From contig CACDUZ010000001.1 of NCBI GenBank assembly GCA_902556105.1, forward strand, positions 1 through 64,000: a DNA stretch of 64,000 nt, written 5' to 3'. The notes under the pieces were generated by a model, which was not told the origin of the DNA, did not search any database, and was given only the letters and a program-made list of their open reading frames with translations. How positions within the stretch are numbered: position 1 is the first letter of the stretch; every line of letters begins with the position of its first letter. Positions 40,743-49,319 of this stretch are shown here, piece by piece. This stretch comes from an uncultured SAR86 cluster bacterium. Lineage in GTDB: Bacteria > Pseudomonadota > Gammaproteobacteria > Magnimaribacterales > D2472. The position numbers and the translations under genes were made by a program.

Positions 40743-43706
40743 ATGAACTTAAAAATAATAGATAGATTAATTTCAAGCAGCGACTCATGGAAATGCCTAT
40801 ATGACGATTTATGCACAAATAAAGAATATTCTGAAAAATTTAAGGGAGATGTATTTGAAAGATTAACTCAGGCATATCTCTTAACAATGCCTGAATACAA
40901 ATCAATTTTAAAAGAAGTTTGGTTATATGATGATGTGCCTAAGAAAGTTCTTGATAAACTTGCACTTCCATCAAAAGATTTTGGAATAGATCTTATAGCA
41001 GCAACAAAAAATAACGAATATTGGTCAGTTCAAAGTAAATTTAAGTCACCCAATCAAACTTTAAGATATTCAGATCTTACATCATTCTCTACCTTAAGTT
41101 TTAGTAAGAGTAAGAATATTAGCCTTGGGATTATTTCACATACATCAACAAAACCAATTAGAAATAAAAAGTTACTTGGAAATATTACTGAATTAGGATC
41201 AGGTAGATGGAAAAAAATTTCTGATAATGAGTGGGGTAACATTAGAAATTTTTGTCAGCAAAAACCAATCAAACTTAAAAAAAGAAAAAAAAGGAAACAT
41301 CAAATAGAAGTTATAAGTGCAGCAAGTGACTACTTTGTAAAAAATAAAAACAATAGAGGTAAATTAATAATGCCCTGTGCGACCGGTAAAAGTTTATCAG
41401 CTTTTTGGATAGCACAGTCACTAAAGTCAAAAAAAATTATTGTTGCTGTTCCAAGTTTAGCTTTAATCAAACAGAGTCTTAATGACTGGACTAAAGAATA
41501 CATGGCTCATGGAATTATTCCGGAATGGCTTTGTGTTTGTAGTGATAAATCAACAGGTGAGGTCGATATTGATGAATTTGATTCAGATGTTTACGATCTT
41601 GGAATTCCAACTACTACCAACCTCGAAAAAATTACTAAATTTATTAAGAAAAGATCTAGCAATCCAAAAATTATTTTTGTTACCTACCAAAGTAGTCCTA
41701 AATTAGCTTCAGCGTCAACAAATGCAAAAGCTAATTTTGATTTAGCTATTTTGGATGAAGCTCATAAGACAGTTGGAGTAAAGAAGAAAAAATTTTCTAC
41801 TCTTTTATTTGATGAAAAAATAAAAATCAAAAAAAGATTATTCATGACAGCAACAGAGAGATTTTTAAGAGGATCTGATGATGAAGTTGTTTCCATGAAA
41901 GATAAAAATATTTATGGAACTTCATTCTACACAATGACATTTAAAGAGGCGATTGAAAGAGATATTATAAGTGATTATAAAATCTTGACGATTGCTGTTT
42001 CTGATAGTCAAGTCAGTCAATTAATCGAAGATAATAAATACCTCTATGTAAGTAAAAAAAATAAATCTGAATTAGGTGCACAAAATCTTGCTGCTGGAAT
42101 AGCACTAAAAAAAACGTATAAAGAAAAAGGAATAAAGCATGCCATTTCATTTCATAGAACTATTGGTAATGCAAAAGACTTTCAAAAACAACAAGACCAA
42201 CTCAATAAAATTCAAGGCATTGGACCTAAAGTAACAAATCTTCATATATCTAGTAAAAAAAGTACAGGAGAAAGAGCAGAGCTAATTGAAGACTTCAAAG
42301 ATAAAAAAAGATCTTTAATTACAAACGCGAGATGTTTAACAGAAGGCGTAGATGTTCCTGCAATTGATTCTGTAATTTTTGTAGATCCAAAACAAAGCGT
42401 TATTGATATAGTTCAAGCTGCTGGAAGAGCACTAAGAAAATATGATGGTAAGGACTTCGGTTACATAATATTACCAATCGTTGTTCCAGATAATATGGAG
42501 GTAGAAGAATTTGCAGAAACTACTCCATTTAAAACTATTACAAAAATTATTGCATCTCTCTCAACGCAAGATGAGAGAATAGCTGAAGAATTCAGACTAG
42601 AGAAAAATGCTAAATCATCTAAAGGAAAGATCATTCAGATTGATACAAAACTTAAAATTGGAATGAAAATCGATATTGAAAAATTCTCCGAAAAAATAAA
42701 TACAAAAATTTGGGAAAAGGTAGGAAAAATTAATTTTCGAGAATTTAAATTTGCTCGAGAATATGCAAGAAGTTTGAAATTAAGCTCACAGGCAGAATGG
42801 CGAGATTTTTGTAGCTCAAAAAAAATGCTAGCTGATATTCCTAAAAGTCCAGATTTAGCATATAAAAATAAAGGTTGGATAAGCTGGAATGATTGGCTTG
42901 ATCACGGATATATAGCAACTCAATTAAGAGAATATAAATCATATAAAGACGCAAGAAAATATATGCGAAGTCAAGGTTTAAAAAATCAACAGGAATGGAA
43001 TAGATTTAAAAATTCTATAAAAATGCCACCTGATATTCCTAAAACTCCTCATACTGTTTACAAAGAATGGATCAATCTTGGTGATTGGTTGGGAACGGGA
43101 ACTGTTGCGACTAACGAAAGAAAATATAAATCTTATGATGAATTAAAAAAATATGTTCAAAGCTTAAAAATTTCTACTTCTCAAGAGTGGTTTGAATTTT
43201 GTAAGAATCAGACTCTCCCTCCTGATGTCCCAAGAAACTTACCTCATGTTTATAAATCAAATTGGAAAGGTTGGGGTGATGTAACTGGAACAAATAGAAT
43301 CTACAGAAAAAAATTTCTTCCATTTAAAGATGCAAGGTCACGTGTTAGAAAGAAAAATTTCAAATCAGCGAAAGAATTTGGTAAATGGAAAAACAAACCA
43401 AAAAATATTCCATATCATCCAGAAAGAAATTATAAAAAAGATTGGAATGGATGGGGCGATTGGTTAGGCACAGGGAATATTGCAACTCGAGGAAGATCAT
43501 ATAGACCATTCAAAGATGCAAGAAAATTTGTTAGAAAACAAAATTTAAAAAATCAAAAAGAATGGTATGTTTTTATTGGATCTAAAAAACGACCAAATGA
43601 TATTCCAAGTGTCCCTGAAAGGATATACAAAGAATGGATCAATCTTGGTGATTGGCTGGGAACATTTAATGTTCAGGGCGGTAACAAAAAGAAGACTAAT
43701 AAATAA
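40743..43706 (+). CDS. Large SF2 DEAH helicase with N-terminal Mrr-like nuclease domain and five C-terminal W..W.DWLGTG repeats
   Basis: FGIDLIAATKNNEYWSVQSKFK (D...QxK), MPCATGKSLSAF (Walker A), LAILDEAHKT, MTATERF, QAAGRALRKYDGKD; C-terminal repeats resemble phage-integrase repeat units. Confidence 0.85.
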   Translation: MNLKIIDRLISSSDSWKCLYDDLCTNKEYSEKFKGDVFERLTQAYLLTMPEYKSILKEVWLYDDVPKKVLDKLALPSKDFGIDLIAATKNNEYWSVQSKFKSPNQTLRYSDLTSFSTLSFSKSKNISLGIISHTSTKPIRNKKLLGNITELGSGRWKKISDNEWGNIRNFCQQKPIKLKKRKKRKHQIEVISAASDYFVKNKNNRGKLIMPCATGKSLSAFWIAQSLKSKKIIVAVPSLALIKQSLNDWTKEYMAHGIIPEWLCVCSDKSTGEVDIDEFDSDVYDLGIPTTTNLEKITKFIKKRSSNPKIIFVTYQSSPKLASASTNAKANFDLAILDEAHKTVGVKKKKFSTLLFDEKIKIKKRLFMTATERFLRGSDDEVVSMKDKNIYGTSFYTMTFKEAIERDIISDYKILTIAVSDSQVSQLIEDNKYLYVSKKNKSELGAQNLAAGIALKKTYKEKGIKHAISFHRTIGNAKDFQKQQDQLNKIQGIGPKVTNLHISSKKSTGERAELIEDFKDKKRSLITNARCLTEGVDVPAIDSVIFVDPKQSVIDIVQAAGRALRKYDGKDFGYIILPIVVPDNMEVEEFAETTPFKTITKIIASLSTQDERIAEEFRLEKNAKSSKGKIIQIDTKLKIGMKIDIEKFSEKINTKIWEKVGKINFREFKFAREYARSLKLSSQAEWRDFCSSKKMLADIPKSPDLAYKNKGWISWNDWLDHGYIATQLREYKSYKDARKYMRSQGLKNQQEWNRFKNSIKMPPDIPKTPHTVYKEWINLGDWLGTGTVATNERKYKSYDELKKYVQSLKISTSQEWFEFCKNQTLPPDVPRNLPHVYKSNWKGWGDVTGTNRIYRKKFLPFKDARSRVRKKNFKSAKEFGKWKNKPKNIPYHPERNYKKDWNGWGDWLGTGNIATRGRSYRPFKDARKFVRKQNLKNQKEWYVFIGSKKRPNDIPSVPERIYKEWINLGDWLGTFNVQGGNKKKTNK
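42721..43663 (+). repeat. Five ~60-70-codon repeats inside the helicase gene
   Basis: Each has (F/Y)K.ARK..R...LK...EW..F......P.DIP..P...YK.W...GDWLGTG; DNA of repeats 2 and 5 shares 37/38 nt (43059-43096 vs 43626-43663). Confidence 0.85.
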
Positions 43707-43742
43707 ATTCTTTTAATTTTCTTAAAATTTAATAAAATAACT

Positions 43743-43826
43743 ATATGCAAAGGGGTGGCATTTGCCTGAGATCTTTTGAAACTCTTTGAACCTGATCAAC
43801 ACAATAGTTGCGGAGGAATTGCATAT
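43743..43826 (+). promoter_or_regulatory. TPP riboswitch (THI element)
   Basis: ATATGCAAAGGGGTGGCATTTGCCTGAGATC...ACTCTTTGAACCTGATCAACACAATAGTTGCGGAGGAATTGCATAT; conserved CTGAGA and CTTTGAACCTGATC motifs; 8-bp P1 ATATGCAA/TTGCATAT. Confidence 0.93.
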
Positions 43827-45924
43827 GTATATCAGAAAAAAAATTCTATTTTTATTGTCCTTATTAGTTTCATTTATTGTCTTTTCACAAGACATCGAGG
43901 AAATAATTGTAAAAGGCGAGTATCGAGAAAAATCTATCAGCGAAGAAGACTCAAGTATTTTAATCATTCAATCAGAAAAAATTAAGTCACAAGCTATAAA
44001 ACATTTTCAGCAACTTTCACATCTTGTACCAAATTTAAATTATGCAGCCTCAGATTCAAGAGCAAGATATTTTCAGATACGAGGTATTGGAGAAAGATCT
44101 GGCTATCAGGGAACACCAAATTCTTCAGTTGGATTTCTTATTGATGACATTGACTATTCTGGTCAAGGAGGCATTGCAACTTTATTTGATGTTGATCAAG
44201 TTGAAGTATTTCGTGGACCTCAGGGATCTAGGACAGGTGCAAATGCTTTAGCAGGATTAATTTACATAAAGACCAAAGATCCAACAGAAAAATTTGAAGG
44301 AACTTCTGAGCTAACTTTTGGAGATTATGGAACTCAAAATATAGGTGTTGCATTTGGAGGACCATTAAAAAATGAAAAAATAAAATATCGTTTGGTAATG
44401 AGAACTGACTATGCTGACGGATTTAGAAAAAATACTTACTTAAATAAATCAGATACCTCAAAAAAAGATGAGCTGACTTTGCGTTATAAACTTGATTGGG
44501 ACATTAATGAAACTACAAATATTAATTTTCTTGTTTCAAAAATTGATATGGATGATCCAGCTGATATTTGGACAATTAATGGAAGTTTAAATACTTTATC
44601 AGATCGTCCAGGAATGGATTCACAAATAACAGATTCAATTGGAATAAAAATAACTAAGAATTTAAATAATTTTGATCTCCAAAGTTTAACAAGCTCAACA
44701 AAAACTGATGTTGTTTTCAGTTATGATGCAGATTGGGGTAATCCTGACTCACATTTTCCATATACTTATGATTATTTTTCTGAAACATTAAGAAAAAGAG
44801 ACACTTTTAGTCAAGAAATACGTTTTTTGTCAAAAAATAAGGATTTTTCTCAAAAAAATCCATTTGAATGGGTCTTTGGGTTAGATTTTAGTGAGTTAGA
44901 TGAATCAAATATAACTAAAGATGATGGAATTTATGGAGATCCGTCTGATCCCTTTGGGCCATATGCAAGTGAATCTTCAATTTCAAGAAATTATGAATCT
45001 AAAAATTTGTCAGTGTTTGGAAATATTGATTATTTTTTAACAGATAAAACTAAACTTGCTTTCGGCTTGAGATTGGAGAATTGGGATTCAAAATATAAAG
45101 ATTCAAATAATGAATCTTTTAGTCCTTCAGATAATATGAGTGGTGGAAAATTTTCGATAGTCAAAAAAACTAATGACGATTCAAATATTTATTTTTCAAT
45201 AGCAAGAGGATATAAACAGGGTGGATTTAATCTCGGTCTTGATGCTACAGATAATTTAGTAAAACAATCTCTTATTTATGATCCTGAATATCTAACTAAT
45301 TATGAATTCGGTGTAAGCTCAAACTTAAAGGATAGAGATCTGAATTATTCACTTGTAATATTTTTCTCTGAAAGAAAAGACCAACAAGTTTTGATTTCTA
45401 GACAAGTTGATCCAAGTGACCCTAATACTTTTTCATACTTAACTCAAAATGCTGCAGAGGGAGAAAACTACGGAATTGAAATTACTTCAAATTATTTGGT
45501 AACAGATAGTTTATACATATATGCTAATTTAGGATTCCTTAAAACAAAGATAAAAAATTGGGAATCAAGAATTGATCTAGAAGGTAGATCACAAGCTCAT
45601 GCACCTGACCATTCATATTCTATAGGAGGCAATCTTAATCTTAAAAATAATCTTTATTTAAAATTAGACATTAATGGAAAAAGTAGTTTTTATTATTCAG
45701 ATTCACATGACAATCAATCTAAAAGTTATCAACTAACTAACATAATATTTGGATACTCAAATACTAATTTTTCTGCTGATCTTTGGATAAGAAATATATT
45801 CGATAAGTACTACTCCACAAGAGGTTTTTACTTCGGAAATGAGGCACCAAATTTTGAAGATACCTTGTACAGAAGACAGGGTGATCCAAGAAATTTTGGT
45901 ATTTCTTTAAGGTATAACTTTTAA
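43825..45924 (+). CDS. TonB-dependent outer membrane receptor, probable thiamin(-precursor) uptake
   Basis: Signal peptide, plug domain (IRGIGERSGYQG, VEVFRGPQGSRTGANALAGLIYIKTKDP), terminal F; preceded by TPP riboswitch. Start MYIRKK chosen at the SD GGAGG. Confidence 0.88.
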   Translation: MYIRKKILFLLSLLVSFIVFSQDIEEIIVKGEYREKSISEEDSSILIIQSEKIKSQAIKHFQQLSHLVPNLNYAASDSRARYFQIRGIGERSGYQGTPNSSVGFLIDDIDYSGQGGIATLFDVDQVEVFRGPQGSRTGANALAGLIYIKTKDPTEKFEGTSELTFGDYGTQNIGVAFGGPLKNEKIKYRLVMRTDYADGFRKNTYLNKSDTSKKDELTLRYKLDWDINETTNINFLVSKIDMDDPADIWTINGSLNTLSDRPGMDSQITDSIGIKITKNLNNFDLQSLTSSTKTDVVFSYDADWGNPDSHFPYTYDYFSETLRKRDTFSQEIRFLSKNKDFSQKNPFEWVFGLDFSELDESNITKDDGIYGDPSDPFGPYASESSISRNYESKNLSVFGNIDYFLTDKTKLAFGLRLENWDSKYKDSNNESFSPSDNMSGGKFSIVKKTNDDSNIYFSIARGYKQGGFNLGLDATDNLVKQSLIYDPEYLTNYEFGVSSNLKDRDLNYSLVIFFSERKDQQVLISRQVDPSDPNTFSYLTQNAAEGENYGIEITSNYLVTDSLYIYANLGFLKTKIKNWESRIDLEGRSQAHAPDHSYSIGGNLNLKNNLYLKLDINGKSSFYYSDSHDNQSKSYQLTNIIFGYSNTNFSADLWIRNIFDKYYSTRGFYFGNEAPNFEDTLYRRQGDPRNFGISLRYNF

Positions 45925-45930
45925 AATTAT

Positions 45931-46503
45931 ATGCATAACTTAGTAATTGAGAGCATAGCTGTTATAACCGCTATAGTGTATTTATTACTGGCAGCAAAAG
46001 AGGACATAAAGTGCTGGTATGCGGCAATAATTAGCTCATCATTATATTTTTATATTATGTTAAATGTAGGACTTCTAATGGAAGCATTTCTGCAGATTTT
46101 TTATATAGCGATGGCAATATTTGGATGGTACCAGTGGAAAAAAACAACTATTAATAATGAATCACTAAACATCAGCACATGGAATAAAGCTACACACATC
46201 TTAGCAGTAACTACAGTAATAATATTATCGATATTAATAGGACAATTTTTAGATACAAATACAAATGCAGAATTACCATTTCTTGATGCTTTTACAACAT
46301 TTGGGGCTATAGTCACAACATATATGGTGGCAATGAAAATTTTAGAGAATTGGATTTATTGGTTTGTGATTGATTCTATCTCAATATATTTATTTATAAC
46401 TCGAGAACTTTATTTAACCTCAATACTATTTTTAATCTATTTGGTAATAATAGTATTTGGGTATTTCAGATGGAGAAAAATTTTTTTAACAAATAATGAA
46501 TAA
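45931..46503 (+). CDS. PnuC-family transporter, probably thiamin transporter PnuT
   Basis: Multi-TM, IAMAIFGWYQWKK and ILENWIYWFVIDSISIYLFITRELYLTSILFLIYLVIIVFGYFRWR motifs; operon context. Confidence 0.85.
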   Translation: MHNLVIESIAVITAIVYLLLAAKEDIKCWYAAIISSSLYFYIMLNVGLLMEAFLQIFYIAMAIFGWYQWKKTTINNESLNISTWNKATHILAVTTVIILSILIGQFLDTNTNAELPFLDAFTTFGAIVTTYMVAMKILENWIYWFVIDSISIYLFITRELYLTSILFLIYLVIIVFGYFRWRKIFLTNNE

Positions 46504-47332
46504 TCTTCAAGAGCTAATAAATAATTTAAATATTAAATTTGAACTTAGTAAGGAAATTAGAAAAGGGGAAACAGCAAATACATATTTAGGCAATTATCAA
46601 AATGAAAAATCAATATTAAAACTATTCAAGAAAAATCATAATAAATTAATTACAAATCAATATTTAGATAATGAAATAAATAATCAACTTATTAATAAAA
46701 ATTTATTTCCAGAGATTTACTATATCAATAAAAAAAATGGGGTGCTCATATATAAATATTTTGACGGCATCCAGTTAAATAAAAAAAGTTTTAAAAATAT
46801 AAATTTAATTGCAAGAAAATTAAAAACTCTTCATTCTATTGATTGTTATAAAAAAAACAAGACACTCGAAGATCAATTTATCTCATACAAAGAAATTTTA
46901 AAATCTCATAGTAAGATCGACCTTATTAATGAAGGATGGAAACATTTTTTAAATTTAAAAGACAAATCAGATGAACAAGTTTTCTCACATAACGATTTAA
47001 ATAAAACAAATATACTTTCAGATAACGTAAATATAGTTTTTATCGATTTTGAATATTCAAGTATGAATAGCAGATATTGCGATATTGCTAGGATAATTGA
47101 AAGCTTCAGTTTTAACGATAATGAGACTGAAACTTTTTTAGAACTTTATGGAATGGAAGCAAACTCCAATATAATTAAAAGCATTGATGAATGGAGCCTT
47201 ACCAATACTTACATAGATTTAATCTGGGCATATATTGTAGATAAATTATACCCAGGCGCGATTGAAAATAATTATATAGTTAATTTAGAGGCTAAATTAG
47301 ACAATAAAAGCTATAAATATAGTAATAATTAA
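46496..47332 (+). CDS. Aminoglycoside/choline phosphotransferase-family kinase, putative thiamin kinase
   Basis: FSHNDLNKTNIL, IVFIDFEYSSMNSRYCDIARI; third gene in the riboswitch operon. Confidence 0.75.
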   Translation: MNNLQELINNLNIKFELSKEIRKGETANTYLGNYQNEKSILKLFKKNHNKLITNQYLDNEINNQLINKNLFPEIYYINKKNGVLIYKYFDGIQLNKKSFKNINLIARKLKTLHSIDCYKKNKTLEDQFISYKEILKSHSKIDLINEGWKHFLNLKDKSDEQVFSHNDLNKTNILSDNVNIVFIDFEYSSMNSRYCDIARIIESFSFNDNETETFLELYGMEANSNIIKSIDEWSLTNTYIDLIWAYIVDKLYPGAIENNYIVNLEAKLDNKSYKYSNN

Positions 47333-47773
47333 TATAGCTGTAGGTATAATTTTGTCAATTTTCATGATGATTTCATCCTTTTTTGGAAGTTTTGGTAATT
47401 TTAGAGAAAAAAGTGTGTATTTTTCATTATTAATGTTTTGATACGCTCTAAATTCTTCTTTCTTTTCAATGGGTACAAATATATTTTCTTTTTTTGACAA
47501 TATTTTCTGATTTACATCATTAAAATTTGTCTGATCATGCATGTTATCATCAAATTCATCAATTTGAGCATGTTTATTTGCTATATTATCAAGCTCTTGA
47601 AGTATTTTATCTCTCTTTTCTCGGGCAACGTTAATATCTGTAGTATCTAGAGATTTTTTAATGAAATCTTTACCTATTACCTTAGAAACTGCTTTAGAGA
47701 CTCTTTTTTGAATAAAATATATATCTTTATTTTTACCTCTTAACACCAGGTATTTGTTATCTATTGTACTCAT
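47297..47773 (-). CDS. Small protein with integrase N-terminal-like (DUF6538-like) domain and C-terminal TM helix; no recombinase catalytic domain
   Basis: YLVLRGKNKDIYFIQKRVSKAVSKVIGKDFIKKSLDTTDINVAREKRDKILQELD; C-terminus IIPTAILIITIFIAFIV. Confidence 0.6.
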   Translation of the reverse strand: MSTIDNKYLVLRGKNKDIYFIQKRVSKAVSKVIGKDFIKKSLDTTDINVAREKRDKILQELDNIANKHAQIDEFDDNMHDQTNFNDVNQKILSKKENIFVPIEKKEEFRAYQNINNEKYTLFSLKLPKLPKKDEIIMKIDKIIPTAILIITIFIAFIV

Positions 47774-47865
47774 AATGTACTCATCATTTTACATTTAATT
47801 TAAAAATATGCAATAATTTGTACTCATTTATACGGACTTTGTACTCATATACTATCTGTACCCAC
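47765..47865. repeat. Four exact TGTACTCAT (ATGAGTACA on minus) plus one degenerate copy
   Basis: Copies at 47765-47773, 47776-47784, 47819-47827, 47840-47848; TGTACCCAC at 47857-47865. Confidence 0.8.
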
Positions 47866-47896
47866 AATTTTTTCTATTTTAATTGATTCATTCTTA

Positions 47897-47932
47897 ATTT
47901 CTTCTAACAATATTTCTTTTTTTAGAAGAAAT
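47897..47932. repeat. 10-bp perfect inverted repeat (ATTTCTTCTA ... TAGAAGAAAT) upstream of formate dehydrogenase gene
   Basis: Arms 47897-47906 and 47923-47932, 16-nt loop. Confidence 0.65.
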
Positions 47933-48039
47933 AATAGTAGATATAATTCAAACAGTATAAGTTAAACATTTTAATTTATTTGTTGTTTTTAATTCATTTT
48001 GATTTAACATTGGTTAATTATTTTTAACGGGGGATAAAT

Positions 48040-49236
48040 ATGAAAATATTATGTGTGCTGTATGACGATCCAATAACTGGAATGCCTGATAAATATGCTC
48101 GAGATGACTTACCAAAACTTGATAAGTATCCTGATGGCATGACTTTACCTTCACCAAGTGAAATAGATTTTACTCCTGGAGAACTTCTAGGATGTGTATC
48201 TGGCGAACTTGGCCTTAGGAAATTTTTAGAAGATGCTGGACATACTCTTGTAGTTACTTCAGATAAGGATGGAGATGGTTGCGAAGCTGATAAAGAGTTG
48301 GTAGATGCTGATATTGTTATATCTCAACCTTTCTTTCCATACTATCTAACCAGAGACAAGATGGAAACAGCACCAAACTTAAAAATGGCCATTACTGCTG
48401 GGATTGGATCAGATCATGTTGATCTTCAAGCCGCTATGGACAATAACGTTGACGTTGTTGAAGTTACTTACTGTAACTCAAGATCTGTTGCGGAACACAT
48501 TGTTATGATGATTCTTTCAATGGTTCGTGATTATCACAATCAACATAGAATTGTAAAAGAAGGTGGCTGGAATATCGCTGATGCTGTTCAAAGATCTTAT
48601 GATGTTGAAGGAATGCACGTTGGAACAGTAGCTGCAGGAAGAATCGGTATTGATATGTTAAGAAAAATGAAACCTTTTGATGTTCATCTTCATTACTTTG
48701 ATATTCACAAGTTACCAGATGAGGTTGAGGCAGAGCTAAACCTTACATACCATGACTCAGTTGAGTCTTTAGTGGCAGTTTGTGATGTAGTAAATATCAG
48801 CTGTCCTCTTCATCCTAAAACTGAACATCTATTTAATGATGAAATGATTAGTAAAATGAAACGAGGCGCTTATATTGTTAATACTGCGCGTGGAAAAATC
48901 TGTGATAAAGATGCAATCGCAAGGGGCTTAGAGTCAGGTCAACTAAGTGGCTATGCCGGTGATGTATGGTTCCCACAGCCTGCTCCTAATGATCATGTAT
49001 GGAGAACAATGCCAAACCATGGCATGACTCCTCATACATCTGGAACATCACTTTCAGCACAAACAAGATATGCTGCAGGTGTTAGAGAAATATTAGAATG
49101 TTTCTTTGAAGGTAAGCCAATTAGAGATCCGTATTTAATTGTCCAAAATGGAGACTTGGCTGGTATGGGAGCTCACTCTTATACTAAAGGAACTGCAACA
49201 GACGGTTCTGAAGAAGCTGCCGAATATAAAAAATAA
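48040..49236 (+). CDS. fdh: NAD-dependent formate dehydrogenase
   Basis: AGIGSDHVDLQAA, EVTYCNSRSVAEHIVMMIL, VQRSYDVEGMHVGTVAAGRIG, PQPAPNDHVWRTMPNHGMTPHTSGTSLSAQ. Confidence 0.93.
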   Translation: MKILCVLYDDPITGMPDKYARDDLPKLDKYPDGMTLPSPSEIDFTPGELLGCVSGELGLRKFLEDAGHTLVVTSDKDGDGCEADKELVDADIVISQPFFPYYLTRDKMETAPNLKMAITAGIGSDHVDLQAAMDNNVDVVEVTYCNSRSVAEHIVMMILSMVRDYHNQHRIVKEGGWNIADAVQRSYDVEGMHVGTVAAGRIGIDMLRKMKPFDVHLHYFDIHKLPDEVEAELNLTYHDSVESLVAVCDVVNISCPLHPKTEHLFNDEMISKMKRGAYIVNTARGKICDKDAIARGLESGQLSGYAGDVWFPQPAPNDHVWRTMPNHGMTPHTSGTSLSAQTRYAAGVREILECFFEGKPIRDPYLIVQNGDLAGMGAHSYTKGTATDGSEEAAEYKK

Positions 49237-49254
49237 AACTGTTAGATTTTAATT

Positions 49255-49288
49255 TAGAGATGAAGCTTATGCTTCATCTCTAGTTTTT
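49255..49288 (+). terminator. Rho-independent terminator after fdh
   Basis: TAGAGATGAAGC-TTAT-GCTTCATCTCTA followed by GTTTTTT. Confidence 0.9.
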
Positions 49289-49319
49289 TCTTCCTCATTT
49301 ATGGCCTTATAATACTTTA

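Noticed and set aside
43722-43967. 81-aa - strand ORF across the riboswitch
   Set aside because: Antisense to riboswitch and signal peptide region; no independent support.
43776-43985. 69-aa ORF over the riboswitch and receptor start
   Set aside because: Out of frame with the receptor; overlaps the TPP aptamer.
38069-48039. Defined genomic island with att sites
   Set aside because: Region looks accessory, but I found no flanking direct repeats or intact integrase; the adjacent tRNA-Ile at 35.1 kb is complete with no duplicated 3' end seen.
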